Assembly (NCBI RefSeq): GCF_022568815.1
Contig: NZ_JAKZHX010000001.1
Span: 558,001-622,000 of the forward strand
Source of the DNA: Undibacterium paludis
GTDB taxonomy: Bacteria; Pseudomonadota; Gammaproteobacteria; Burkholderiales; Burkholderiaceae_D
DNA length: 64,000 bases
Direction: 5' to 3'
The notes below the pieces were generated by a model, which did no database searches, was not told where the DNA came from, and saw only the letters and a list, made by a program, of their open reading frames with translations. This document shows, piece after piece, positions 45,701 to 54,994 of the stretch. Both the position numbers and the translations under genes were made by a program. Each line of letters begins with the position of its first letter. Within the stretch, counting starts at the first letter, position 1.

Positions 45701-46081
45701 TAAAAGCCCGTTGAGATATCCGTTGACCTGGCATACGCCCTGCATCTCATCACGGAATGCGTTTTTGGCATCCAGTGTCTGATTGTACGCATTGCGGATC
45801 TTCCGGGTTCCGGGGCCGATTTGCTCCCATAGACCGTTCACAGTCCCTCGTACCGGCAGTGAGTAACCTTTTACTTCAATCACCACTGTCGTAGTTTCAG
45901 TGAAAACGGCAAAGTCTATTTGTCGGCCATTCGCATTGAAATTGGCAAATACATAAGCCCATTTGCCATTTTTGATCAACAAATCACAGATAGCATGGAG
46001 ACAGTCATCTTCAGATTTATACTGAATCGGCGCCCCAATGAAGATTCTAACTAGATTTGGGGTATTCAAACCATCAGTCAT
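42770..46081 (-). CDS. NERD-NACHT/STAND NTPase, NLR-like
   Basis: A large 1103-aa protein with three parts. Residues about 20-160 form a NERD-type nuclease domain: Asp56 in NGRQIDFAVF and Glu69-x-Lys71 in VVIEVKGYS. Residues about 245-420 are a NACHT-like P-loop NTPase with Walker A HGPAGCGKTLL (Lys257) and Walker B RIVLFLDGYNECPD, in which the LDGxxE pattern is typical of NACHT. The remaining ~650 residues are helical and repeat-like and probably form the sensor. This effector-NTPase-sensor layout is that of bacterial NLR-like anti-phage proteins, where binding of a phage product triggers oligomerisation and nuclease activity. The trigger and the actual function are inferred. Confidence 0.78.
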   Translation of the reverse strand: MTDGLNTPNLVRIFIGAPIQYKSEDDCLHAICDLLIKNGKWAYVFANFNANGRQIDFAVFTETTTVVIEVKGYSLPVRGTVNGLWEQIGPGTRKIRNAYNQTLDAKNAFRDEMQGVCQVNGYLNGLLVIVPVIPKGSSLPPGDFKVAVAGLAQLESLLLQPSDALLTQDKCENLAKRLGLDQVGSIDAAISPQVFAMERSYEAYIKAFSEFYGPVAAELVDDQYKCSDLEITPAQVRSMVEEGETGLLIHGPAGCGKTLLATSCAAACTAAEYLPIFVSAKNFDGEVKRLLDREAALLGMPSASNLITAGKFLGKRIVLFLDGYNECPDGLKAHLTRSLKVFAQRYRAGIVVTTQQNLVRHDLLRMKSVVIDRPTEKLKALLAGLERQEGQAENFRSLLEVVSSGLEAGLVGQVGALLPAGASRFVLFDTYARKKLGSTASKNIRFLSAFAGTLVQRACFSISIREFDRLCDIDNLDDETRQVLLRSKLLQIRGDRISFVHELFFTAFAAEFVIRAANRDINHILTALASPRYFISRTFILGAIEDEQILQAVLENTNDSDLIVACVRGECGVTAQIEVKHKIDDLLAGMLVESKRIDFQIVGEEWTGVAVNKESCLSELEKFSPYLAAIGQGLMGGHYVDVIMAACKNMDEAIAVFSEQFKAEAKAKKIPLRDAMFWTVYITSHEAAISQLIRFAHSGGLSFRGQVGIGCNQVLETAWSSAATPGQYYFLIGLTRHVESYDIAAPHIVRLLQNIKDYPYNLQLDLIDFSQYLHNVGEPYRKEIVTILNMLIDKLGIMLNSGIFEALNAFGALEEEAQNHVLVIRLEIEQALNTDGSKADALAWSLYSRQFDHPFDTAYWEEIHELDESRQKLLFYKACRGANSGFLLFLGTLIRRLSQFNDPAMAQVLFRWTALPDRHSPMPQEAIEIFINAHEALGVIKVALPQYRGESSSAAENAMLACGELIYWSSRKDLDEALISTYTAAARDVLLDHSLCASAGTLQLVTSCVFRSDRDQILLTSQFPELCLVICREALMRRDKQVSYFQHKIRDDTHDIICFAIGVLGDMGDISDLSILRTLCDHGSYGTSSLKAIERIEERTRFR

Positions 46082-46232
46082 TTCTTCCCTCTTAGCATTC
46101 TTTTAGATGAATTTCAGCAACATAAGTTACCTCTGCTGAATGACGTATTTTCCGTCCGAATTGCGATGATTATTGGTACCGATTTAGGAATCACGCCAGC
46201 ACTGCTTCGTCTAAAAGAATTCAAAAGGAGAA

Positions 46233-48854
46233 CTAGTGCTCTTGCATTTTCTCAATTTGAAAGCGTGCAGCAGCTCCGATACCTTTTGATTTTTCTTTTT
46301 TTCCTTCGATGAACCAAATTACCCTACGCATTCCTCTTGTAGTAGCAACATAAGCAAGCTGTACTGCTTCGTCTGACTGTGCCTTGTCGTACGTAAAACC
46401 CTCCGGGAGCCAGTCAACGCATTCATACACGCGGTTTCTCAATTTGTGAGTATTTTCGTATACACAGTCTTCTATCAATACTGCGACTTCTCCCTGTAAG
46501 CCTTTTGCACGATGATATGTGTAGAAAACCACGCCAGGTAAATCCTTAATTAAAGGTCTGATAGCATTCAAAGTCTCGTTTCGTCGGCTCATGACGATGA
46601 CTTTATTTTTATATGTTTTTTTTAAACCGGACACATATGCATGTTGCTCTGTGATTTTTTCTACAATCCTCGCCTTGGTTTCTTCATCAAGGTCTTTATA
46701 GGGCTCAAACTTTATCCCATGATCTCCTGGCTCAGACAATCGTCTCGTAGTGCATTCCTTTTCACGACCATAGCCATTTGATGAAAGTAGGATTTCAGAT
46801 CCACGTACGATTGGCTCAATTGACCTGAAATTCTCTACCATAGGAAGCCTGCTAGCTTTACCAAGCCATGGATGTGACGGAAAATGTCTGTCAAATTCCT
46901 TGAAAAAACTTGGTACACTCCCTCGCCAGCCATAAATTGATTGCCGATCATCACCAATTGCCATAAGGCTGACAGAAGGATCAACATCTTCGCTGCCCAT
47001 AGCAAGATCTCTTCTTTCCACAATGCGTCTCTGATTTTTAAGTAGCCACGCAACAATTTGTGGTGAAATATCCTGAAATTCATCGATAAGAAGATGTGAA
47101 AACGGCATCAACATCCTATCGTGTATGCGTTTCTCCTGCATATTTTCGCTTGCGAGCTCCAGGAACGCAAAATTGAAAGTTGCCATTTTTCGAGTGCGTA
47201 AGTCATTTTCAAACTGCCGCCAAAATCTAGGCAACGCATTACTAAAGTGATATTCGAGGCATTGAGACCGATATGGCCTCATCTTTTTAATCGCTTTGGA
47301 AACTTCCAATCCCATGCTTTCTATAAAACTTGCCTGACTATAGAAGGCCTCAAAAATAGGACTAGGTATAATTTCCCCATCAAGTTGAATATTAAAAATG
47401 GGCGCACTGATTGGCTCAAGTACTTTTTTAGCATATCCGTCCATGTCAAACCGGGCCGTCATGCCCTTAAAATTCTTCATGCTATCTGGGCTATTGATGT
47501 AATAATGTTTACTTCCAAGATATCGCGAAATGATGTTTTTTTTCACCTTGATCACATGATAAATTCGCCGCTTGCTATTATCACTCGGGTCTAAAATAGT
47601 TTCTTCTGAGTCAAATAGTCTATCTTCATAGAAAAATCCTCCTATGAATACAAACTTTCCTTCGGATGGAACAAAACCATTCGCAAAAAATTGGTAACCA
47701 AATGCCTCAAATGCGAATAGGGGTCCAATTTCGAAATTGGATTCTGGAAATCCACAAGAGATTCTGATTTTCTCGTTGATTTTTTCAACAATGCTCTTAT
47801 CCCTGGCGCTAGCAATTTTCGTCACAATAGAATCATAAATATTTTCCGGTATATCGTTATTGACCGATCGCTTTAATTCCATTTGCCGCATTGCGTCAAT
47901 ATGCAGCCTGAAAGTCTCGTCAGAATTGTAGAGAGCAATATATGATTCCTTTAACGCAGTGACTTGGAGATCGCTCAGCTTCATTGAGGAAAATGGGTTT
48001 TCAACGTCTTCTAAACCAAATTCGTCATCCAATATATCTTTATCGTCAGTGCTGGTCACCACTTCCACAGGACCCTGTTCATTTTTTACTTTCAAATTTT
48101 CGAAGAAATCGATTTTTCCAAGTATTCGCTTCGACATCTGAAGTAGCATCGAATGAAATGTCCGCACAAGCTTTTTTGCATCTTCATATTCAAAGGAAGA
48201 GTCCCCCCAATGTTTGATGACTTTAACTAAGGTGTACCTCAAATCTTCGCATGCTGCTGTGGTAAAAGAAACGACAGTTATCTCGTTCTTTTGAATCTTA
48301 AGATGCTTCAACATGAAAATAACACGCAGTATCAAAGTCGTGGATTTCCCTGAGCCGGCTCCGGCAGTAATACAAGTCGCAGGGCCATCCGCAAAAATCA
48401 TCTTCCATTGATCATCAGTTGGTGGCGGAATTATTCTTTTTGCGACAGCATCAGCAACTTCTTTTTGCATGTTGCGACGCATCTCATCGGTGATTTCAAA
48501 TTTCTGTGGCCCGTAAACGGATTGATCTATTGATGTCGAACCGATTGCGCGCTCGTCCGTAATGACCCAGATATTTTTCCCTTCTTCAAGCCCTCTTTGA
48601 TATCCACTCTCCTCGCCGGCAAGAGACCCGTTTTCGTACCCAGTCTTTTCGCCCAATGCATATCCAACTTTATGACCGGCCTCCTTACCCACTTTGTAAC
48701 CTTTTTGATGCCCAGACTTGTATCCGTCCTCATGAATTTTCCTGATATGACTGGGGATGGTCTTTGCTACCAACGGCGGTGCATTTCTCAGTACCCAGGC
48801 ATAAGTTCCTCGAAAGAAATCCGCCATACTTTCAACCAGTGATCGTATATCCAT
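46233..48854 (-). CDS. UvrD-like SF1 helicase with (GX3)13 N-terminal repeat
   Basis: An 873-aa protein. Helicase motifs are complete: Walker A TAGAGSGKST (Lys170), motif Ia VVSFTTAA, TFHSML, motif II LLIDEFQDIS, motif III AIGDDRQSIYGWRG, and VAYVATTRGMRRV. The first 40 residues contain FFRGTYAWVLRN. Residues 44-92 have glycine at every fourth position without exception (G44, 48, 52 ... 92), with Y, H, K and E in between. Such GX3 helices pack tightly, as in Yae1 and FliH. It is a single large gene next to the NERD-NACHT gene, in the same direction with a gap of 151 bases. UvrD-like helicases occur in Gabija and other defence systems, but no partner OLD nuclease is present. Confidence 0.82.
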   Translation of the reverse strand: MDIRSLVESMADFFRGTYAWVLRNAPPLVAKTIPSHIRKIHEDGYKSGHQKGYKVGKEAGHKVGYALGEKTGYENGSLAGEESGYQRGLEEGKNIWVITDERAIGSTSIDQSVYGPQKFEITDEMRRNMQKEVADAVAKRIIPPPTDDQWKMIFADGPATCITAGAGSGKSTTLILRVIFMLKHLKIQKNEITVVSFTTAACEDLRYTLVKVIKHWGDSSFEYEDAKKLVRTFHSMLLQMSKRILGKIDFFENLKVKNEQGPVEVVTSTDDKDILDDEFGLEDVENPFSSMKLSDLQVTALKESYIALYNSDETFRLHIDAMRQMELKRSVNNDIPENIYDSIVTKIASARDKSIVEKINEKIRISCGFPESNFEIGPLFAFEAFGYQFFANGFVPSEGKFVFIGGFFYEDRLFDSEETILDPSDNSKRRIYHVIKVKKNIISRYLGSKHYYINSPDSMKNFKGMTARFDMDGYAKKVLEPISAPIFNIQLDGEIIPSPIFEAFYSQASFIESMGLEVSKAIKKMRPYRSQCLEYHFSNALPRFWRQFENDLRTRKMATFNFAFLELASENMQEKRIHDRMLMPFSHLLIDEFQDISPQIVAWLLKNQRRIVERRDLAMGSEDVDPSVSLMAIGDDRQSIYGWRGSVPSFFKEFDRHFPSHPWLGKASRLPMVENFRSIEPIVRGSEILLSSNGYGREKECTTRRLSEPGDHGIKFEPYKDLDEETKARIVEKITEQHAYVSGLKKTYKNKVIVMSRRNETLNAIRPLIKDLPGVVFYTYHRAKGLQGEVAVLIEDCVYENTHKLRNRVYECVDWLPEGFTYDKAQSDEAVQLAYVATTRGMRRVIWFIEGKKEKSKGIGAAARFQIEKMQEH

Positions 48855-49006
48855 GTACTAGGCCAAGTAAAAATTGAGAAAATTAAAACCGCCCATGCTC
48901 GGGCTAACAAGATTCAATTCAATAATCAGCCTATTATGCTATTAATGAATATTTTTATTTAATCAGACAACAAATCGCCAAGTCAATCAGTCACCCATTC
49001 GCGTCT

Positions 49007-49043
49007 CAAACTGGACACCCTGCCGCATTTCAAAGTGGACACC
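49007..49043. repeat. IS-end-like direct repeats in 48855-49358 gene-free region
   Basis: CAAACTGGACACC (49007-49019) and CAAAGTGGACACC (49031-49043) repeat with a period of 24 bases. Such GTGTCCA-type repeats are reminiscent of multiple terminal sites of IS21-like elements, so this may be an orphan IS end. The remainder of the 504-base region has a short leftward reading frame (49109-49189, 26 codons) that could be a transposase remnant, and otherwise nothing recognisable. Confidence 0.4.
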
Positions 49044-49358
49044 TAGTCGCCTGATCAGACAGGGTGAGTTTAAAGACATGAACCTTGGTTACTGCCAGGT
49101 AAATCGGTTTATGCGACAACTATCTTGACTCGCTCCGGCAGCGACACTATCGCTGCACGGTTGAGTTTGTAATGACGGTATTCATCCATAGTAGCCAACC
49201 TACTTCAAATGCCTGTATTGTACCTGTGGTTACTATTGCGATCCGTAAAAATGGTACTGATGAGGCGCTTACCATGCATGCAGCATGCATTAATAGTCTC
49301 TAGAAAGATCTATCGCGTCAAACTATTCAGGGTCAATTACAATGCCATCTTGCACACA

Positions 49359-50069
49359 ATGGAGCCAATTTTGAAGACTATTCTTAAACATCTGATGATC
49401 ATTGGAATACTGCTTACTGCATCCTTAGCACAGGCAGCAGCACCGACACCAGAGATGAAACAAGCTTTAAAGGAATTTATTGAAGTTCAAAATTTGGAAC
49501 AAGCCTGGATAATTATTATTGAGAATGCTGCAAAAAATGGCTCTGAAGAAGTGGTCAAGGGGGCAATGCGAAAATTAGAGAGTAGTAGTTCTTTATCTGA
49601 AGTTGAGCGCACCAGGATTAAAAACGTCATCTTGGAAATGACACCAAAAATCGCGAATGAGGTGACTGCCTTTCATAAAAATTTAGATGTAAAAACCATG
49701 GTCACTGAGATGATTGAAGCGATTTACCCCAAATATTACAATGTACAGGAGATACGCGATTTGACCATGTTCTATGGCAGCATGGCTTTCAGAAAAACTG
49801 CAATATTTGGTCGTGAAATTGCCACAGAAAGTGCCATCACTGGTGAAAGTAAGAGAGTACTCTGGCGTCGCTATGACAGCAAATTCACACCACAGGAAAC
49901 CAAGCAAAAACTTGAATTCGCCAGCTCGGCAATTGGACTTAAGCAAAACGCAATCGGTGCGAAAGTCAATGCTGAATGCCTAGATTTTTTCTATAATCGT
50001 ACTACGCCGGAACTGTTAAAGATCGCAGATAGATATGGCGAGGTGCTGGCAAAACGACTCAACCCGTAG
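49359..50069 (+). CDS. Secreted DUF2059-like protein
   Basis: A protein of 236 aa from ATG 49359, or 224 from an inner Met at 49395. A signal peptide (MIIGILLTASLAQAAAP) is followed by an all-helical domain of the DUF2059 type, with YYNVQEIRDLTMFYGSMAFR as the conserved centre. Family members are periplasmic proteins of unknown role. The longer frame from 49209 includes no family features. No ribosome-binding site is striking. It is in the rear part of the island, where genes are less clearly defence-like. Confidence 0.62.
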   Translation: MEPILKTILKHLMIIGILLTASLAQAAAPTPEMKQALKEFIEVQNLEQAWIIIIENAAKNGSEEVVKGAMRKLESSSSLSEVERTRIKNVILEMTPKIANEVTAFHKNLDVKTMVTEMIEAIYPKYYNVQEIRDLTMFYGSMAFRKTAIFGREIATESAITGESKRVLWRRYDSKFTPQETKQKLEFASSAIGLKQNAIGAKVNAECLDFFYNRTTPELLKIADRYGEVLAKRLNP

Positions 50070-50136
50070 GACACCCTGTAGCACACTAAGCCCCCTCGTG
50101 AGATAAGGCATCCCTGAATTTATTAGTAATTAAGCT

Positions 50137-51369
50137 CTAGAAACAATTCGTCGTCACCGTACTACCAAATCGTGTTGAGGTACAGTTGACAGAAGTATTA
50201 GGTCTTGGCTGTACCTGGGGTTTCTGGTTCAACATTTGCAGCAACTGCAAGCTTTGCTGGAAATTATTTTCTTGCTGCTGTTGCTGTGCTTGTTGTTGCG
50301 CCTGTTGCTGTGCAAGCCGCATACGTGCTTCTTCGATTTCTAGCTGGCGGCGGGCTTCTTGCTGCCTTTGCAGTTCAGCTTCGCGCTGCTGCTGGTTTTT
50401 TGCTTCAGCATAACGCCTTTGTGCTTCTGCTTCCTGTTTTCTTCTCGCTTCTGCAAGTTCTTTCTCTTGCACGCTGCTGATGATAGCGCTGATTTTTTGT
50501 TTGAAATCTAGGTCAAGTCTGGCACGTGTTTTCGCCAGGTCGCCATAGGTGGTCTTGCCGCCATACAGGTCAGCAACGGCTGACTTCAAATCCAGTCTGT
50601 AAGCATTGATGACTTGTGTCACTTCAGGCATAAGCATTTTCTTTCTCGGCTCTTCCTGTATGTCGGTGCATCTTTCCCACTCTGTAAATACATAGGAGAG
50701 TGCCGCTTTTTCCTTGGCATTGGGTTTAGACGTATTGCCCAGAATTTCTAATGTGGCTGTTTTATTGGTATCAATGATCACCTTGCCAGAGAGTGATTTT
50801 GTTCGTGGATCTCCATATAATCTGTCGAGACAAGCCAAAGATTCCGTTCTCGTGCGTTCATCTTGCGCTTGTCGTTCTTTTTCCTGCTGCTGGGTAAGGG
50901 CTTGCTGGCGATTGTATTCGACTTCTGCTTCCAAATATTGTTTGATTTTTTCTTGCAAACCTGGATTGGCCTTGTAGAGATTGGATAAAGCAGCAATCGA
51001 ATCGCTGTCTTGTTGTGCTGCTGCTTTTTCGTACCAGAAGGCACCCCGGACGATATCTTTTTTATGGTAGACATAGAGCCAGGCCAGATGCTCCTGCGCC
51101 TTGACATAACCTTGCTGAGCCGATTTAAAAAACCATGCCTCAGCCTCTTCGAAGTCTGTTGCTGTTCTCGATCCACTCATGATGTAAACGCCTGCATTGA
51201 ATTGCGCCACGGCATTTCCCTGGGCCGCCAATTTTTTGTAAATCTCGTATGCCTCTTTTCGGTCACCGCGTTTGTCAGCAATTTCTGCCTCTTCTATCGT
51301 TTGCGAAATCCCAGGGAAACTGGCTAGTGTCAGGGCTGCAATCAGGCAGAGCTGTATGGTTTTTTTCAT
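50137..51369 (-). CDS. Secreted Sel1-like repeat protein with Gln-rich coiled coil
   Basis: A protein of 410 aa. A signal peptide (KKTIQLCLIAALTLASFPG) is followed by Sel1/TPR repeats (AAQGNAVAQFNAGVYIMSG, QQGYVKAQEHLAWLYV) up to about residue 130, a middle helical domain with two Cys, and a long charged and Gln-rich coiled coil (residues about 300-385, runs such as QQAQQQAQQQQQENNFQQ). It ends with SVNCTSTRFGSTVTTNCF, where two Cys may pair. ATG 51369 begins the signal peptide. It may be a periplasmic scaffold; no family is known to me for the whole protein. Confidence 0.72.
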   Translation of the reverse strand: MKKTIQLCLIAALTLASFPGISQTIEEAEIADKRGDRKEAYEIYKKLAAQGNAVAQFNAGVYIMSGSRTATDFEEAEAWFFKSAQQGYVKAQEHLAWLYVYHKKDIVRGAFWYEKAAAQQDSDSIAALSNLYKANPGLQEKIKQYLEAEVEYNRQQALTQQQEKERQAQDERTRTESLACLDRLYGDPRTKSLSGKVIIDTNKTATLEILGNTSKPNAKEKAALSYVFTEWERCTDIQEEPRKKMLMPEVTQVINAYRLDLKSAVADLYGGKTTYGDLAKTRARLDLDFKQKISAIISSVQEKELAEARRKQEAEAQRRYAEAKNQQQREAELQRQQEARRQLEIEEARMRLAQQQAQQQAQQQQQENNFQQSLQLLQMLNQKPQVQPRPNTSVNCTSTRFGSTVTTNCF

Positions 51370-51393
51370 AGCATCAATATTGGAAGAGAACAT

Positions 51394-51834
51394 TATTGAT
51401 GGTAGCAGATGAGATGATGTTTATGCAAAACAGCGCTTTTACATAACTCGACAAGCTTACAGTCCCCCATTATTTCTCGCCCAGTCTGGTTGCTGCGACG
51501 AGATTGCTTGGTAGCGCGGACTACGCCATCAACATCCATACTGCTTATAGCCGTTCACCAACTGTAAAATTAATTCTTTTTATTACATAGCTACAATTTT
51601 GCATTTACTTGCAATAAATTCAAGCCATTGATATCATCCATAGCTTGCATAATTGTCACTTAGAACAACCGCTTTCTAATCTGACTCTGCCTGTTGGCAA
51701 CTCTGGATGACATTTCCTTGCGCAATTCAGGCTTCATCAGTCGAATCCTATACCAGTTATGCAGCCATTAAATGGAAACAGCTTCCATTGTTTTCCGTAC
51801 CCATGAGTAAGTAAACAATTCTCCTTATAAGCCC
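51394..51834. other. Gene-free region, nothing recognised
   Basis: 441 AT-rich bases between the divergent Sel1-like and transglutaminase-like genes. It should carry both promoters. No inverted repeat, RNA gene or IS end was seen. Confidence 0.5.
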
Positions 51835-54800
51835 ATGTTTCGTCATCGCCACGTCCAGCAACTCACTGCCTGTATCGTATTGACAACCTTCAGTAGCTTG
51901 ACACTCTATCCCTGTTCGGTCTCCGCTCAACTGCATGCCATCACAGAACAGGTAAATAACCAAGGCAATACAGGGTATGCTGGAGGCTTAGGAAAACTGC
52001 CCATATTGGCTGCTAGCACGATGGCCGTCACCAAGTCTGGCAGTCCAGAAGAGCGTCTGAGCCAACTGCTTAAGCAAATTCAGGATGACGTCAAGGCCAC
52101 GACACCAGTCACCAACACTAGCGCCAAGCCCGGCGTGCTCGCGTTGATGGCAACAGCCAACAGTAATACTGCATTGCTCAACCAGCGTGTCAGCAGCATA
52201 CGCAACGCCAATAGCCAGATCAAAGCAATCTACAACGACATTGACCAAAGCTTCAAAGACACAGAGCAGCACCTCAAAGATGCTAAGTTGCCGTCAGAGA
52301 TCCTGGCGCGCCATCGCAAGGCTGTTAGTGACTATCAAAGCCGCCAAACTGAATTCAACAAAATCATGGACCGGGTAGTCCTGGCTGACGACAAGGGGCA
52401 GACCGGTGACCGCCAGACAGCCTTGACTGATCTGAGCGGTTTCATGGACAAATACCCCAATGCCAAACCGCATCAATATACTGACCCCAATAAACTGCCA
52501 TTTGGCAGCCCCAGCAACAAAGTCAGAAAACCCAATGAAAGCAAGGCCCAGTACCAGGCCAGCCTGTTTCCCCCCAAGTACGACAAGGTCATGCTCGCAG
52601 GCAAGATGCCAGATGGCCTGCAACTGGCCCAGGCAACTTTACCAGCCCTCCCCACTGCACAAGACACCGCAGAGACAGAAGAGGTACAACTGACTCCGGC
52701 CATCAAAGCCCAGGCAGCAGCCTTGAACAACAACCCAGTTCAGATTTACAACTGGGTCAGGAACAACATCAGCTTCATTCCCAGCTACGGCAGCATTCAA
52801 GGCAGTGAACTGACCCTGCAAAACAAACGCGGCAATGCCTTTGATACGGCCAGTCTGCTGATCGCCCTGTACAGGTCAGCAGGCATACCAGCACGCTACG
52901 TGTACGGTACCATTGACGTGCCAGCGGATAAAGTCATGAACTGGGTCGGTGGTGTCACCAAGATAGAAGCAGCACAAAGCCTGTTAGGACAGGGCGGGAT
53001 TCCTAACACTGGGCTGATCAATGGTGGACAGATCAGCACTATCCGAATGGAACATGTCTGGGTGGAAGCCTTTGTGGATTACACACCTAGCCGGGGCGCG
53101 ATCAATAAAAATCCAAATACCTGGGTGCCGATGGATGCGAGTTTTAAGCAGTACGAATTTACTGCTGGCATGGACATCAAAAACAAAGTCCCGGCCAATA
53201 GCCAGGACTTTCTTGCGCAGATGCTGCAAGGTGCAACTGTTAATGAAGCAGGCGGTTACGTACAAAACCTGAGTCAGGTTAATTTGCCAACGCAGATCAA
53301 CAACTACCAGACTCAGGTACAGAACTACGTGAAGAGCCAAAAAGCCAATGCTACCGTTGGCGACGTACTGGGCATACAAAAGATAAAGGTAGAAGCGTAT
53401 GGCATCCTGTTGGGAAGTTTGCCGTATAGGGTTGTTGCCACAGGAAGCGAATTTCAGACATTGCCTGATAACCTGCGCTGGAAGTTTAGGACTAATCTCT
53501 ATTTAGCAGATGGCATCAACACTGCAGACAATCCCATTCTTGAGCTCAATCGAGGCACACCACAACTGGCGAGTAAAAAAATTACATTGAGCTTTGCTCC
53601 TGCGACACAAGCGGATCAAGAATTGATCAATAGTTATATGCCCAAGGCACATGCGGACGGCACACCCCTACAAGCAAATGAGCTCCCCCCGTCCTTGCCC
53701 GGCTACCTGCTCAACATGAAAGCGGAATTCAGGGTCGATGGCCAAGTAATAGCTACCTCTGCAGGCAGCTTCACAATGGGTAGCTCCATCAAGCAGCAGA
53801 ATCAATACTTCAACCCAGGCACTGGCGCATGGGAAGGCGGCGATGACAATGACATCACAGTGGGGGAGTATGATGCGATAGGCTTGGATTTACAGGGGAT
53901 GGGGACGCAGCAATTGAAGGCCTTGCAAGACAGGATGACGACAACCAAGGCTAAACTGGCGCAGTTTCAACTGAATCCTGGTGACCTGACTAAAGAAGAC
54001 ATCACGGGCGATTTAATGCTGACAGGGATTCTTAGTTACTTTGTGCAGGTGGATAGCAGCGATAATTGGATTGCGCTGACTGCGGGTAATGTAGTCAATT
54101 ATCGACTTCCGAGTTATGGACGATTTCTGACTGCCGCACAACCACATTTCTTCTTTGGTATCGTGAGAACAGTGAGCTTTCCTGGTGTCATGATGGATGT
54201 GGATTATGTACGTGGCCATGCTGAGACAAAGGACGGAGATCAATCGAAACATGCAGCGTACATACGCCAGGCTGGATCAATTGGATCTGCAGCGGAACAT
54301 GCAGTGCCAGAAGCAATGCTCCAAAATACAAGTCTTGCGGCGAATGATCCCTCACAACCGCAAGGTGTTTCAGCAGTCAAGGCTTTGGCAATAGCTGCTG
54401 CCCAAGGGCAAAAAATCTATACCTTAAATCAGAGTAATCAAGGAATACACAGTGCAGTTCTCCAAAGCTTGCAAATTAGTACGGATGTGAAATTAGAGGT
54501 TGCTAATGCTCTTTCAGCCGGTAAGGAAGTGACTGTCCACGAAAAAGATATCGCTGCAAATGGTTGGGTTGGAAACGGCTATATCATTCTCGATCAGGAT
54601 ACAGGAGCGGGTGCATATAAAATCGCGGGTGGTTCAAATGGCGGCATTTTAATTGCAACTGGTGTAACGATTTTAGCTATTGCGGCATTGGCACTTACTG
54701 TGCTCATGGAAATGGGGCCTCCGGGACTAGCTCTGTTCACCGTTTTTTTACAACTGGGCTCAGCGTTAATCGCGGCCGGTGTTGCTCTTTTAACTGGCTA

Positions 54801-54963
54801 TACTGCAATTTGCGCAGCATCTATGTCGATCGCGTTTGCCGCTATTTGGGAATTGGCTGCCATTGCCGAGCCATATTCGTTTCTGTTTGCCAATACAATT
54901 GGAGGCACGTTGTGGAGTACAATTACCGGAGGCGGGTCGCTAAGCATTTGTGGAGTTCCATAG
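51835..54963 (+). CDS. Large secreted transglutaminase-like protein lacking catalytic Cys
   Basis: A 1042-aa protein with a signal peptide (CIVLTTFSSLTLYPCSVSAQ). A helical region comes first, then a transglutaminase-like core at about 300-440: PVQIYNWVRNNISFIPSYG, RGNAFDTASLLIALYRSAG, IPARYVYG, MEHVWVEAFV with the His, and WVPMDASF with the Asp. The Cys expected in the RGNAFD position is Ala/Phe, so the domain is probably not catalytic. The C-terminus has an AGAYKI motif and three membrane-like helices (GILIATGVTILAIAALALTV and others). Such proteins often stand upstream of RHS/YD-repeat genes in beta-proteobacteria, but no RHS gene follows here. A small membrane protein gene comes directly after. 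Confidence 0.75.
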   Translation: MFRHRHVQQLTACIVLTTFSSLTLYPCSVSAQLHAITEQVNNQGNTGYAGGLGKLPILAASTMAVTKSGSPEERLSQLLKQIQDDVKATTPVTNTSAKPGVLALMATANSNTALLNQRVSSIRNANSQIKAIYNDIDQSFKDTEQHLKDAKLPSEILARHRKAVSDYQSRQTEFNKIMDRVVLADDKGQTGDRQTALTDLSGFMDKYPNAKPHQYTDPNKLPFGSPSNKVRKPNESKAQYQASLFPPKYDKVMLAGKMPDGLQLAQATLPALPTAQDTAETEEVQLTPAIKAQAAALNNNPVQIYNWVRNNISFIPSYGSIQGSELTLQNKRGNAFDTASLLIALYRSAGIPARYVYGTIDVPADKVMNWVGGVTKIEAAQSLLGQGGIPNTGLINGGQISTIRMEHVWVEAFVDYTPSRGAINKNPNTWVPMDASFKQYEFTAGMDIKNKVPANSQDFLAQMLQGATVNEAGGYVQNLSQVNLPTQINNYQTQVQNYVKSQKANATVGDVLGIQKIKVEAYGILLGSLPYRVVATGSEFQTLPDNLRWKFRTNLYLADGINTADNPILELNRGTPQLASKKITLSFAPATQADQELINSYMPKAHADGTPLQANELPPSLPGYLLNMKAEFRVDGQVIATSAGSFTMGSSIKQQNQYFNPGTGAWEGGDDNDITVGEYDAIGLDLQGMGTQQLKALQDRMTTTKAKLAQFQLNPGDLTKEDITGDLMLTGILSYFVQVDSSDNWIALTAGNVVNYRLPSYGRFLTAAQPHFFFGIVRTVSFPGVMMDVDYVRGHAETKDGDQSKHAAYIRQAGSIGSAAEHAVPEAMLQNTSLAANDPSQPQGVSAVKALAIAAAQGQKIYTLNQSNQGIHSAVLQSLQISTDVKLEVANALSAGKEVTVHEKDIAANGWVGNGYIILDQDTGAGAYKIAGGSNGGILIATGVTILAIAALALTVLMEMGPPGLALFTVFLQLGSALIAAGVALLTGYTAICAASMSIAFAAIWELAAIAEPYSFLFANTIGGTLWSTITGGGSLSICGVP

Positions 54964-54994
54964 AGTAGCTTTATATCAGGAAGACGGCAAAGTC

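Noticed and set aside
46233..48854. Gabija system (GajA-GajB)
   Set aside because: The UvrD-like protein has no neighbouring OLD-family ATPase/nuclease, and its N-terminal glycine repeat is not typical of GajB.
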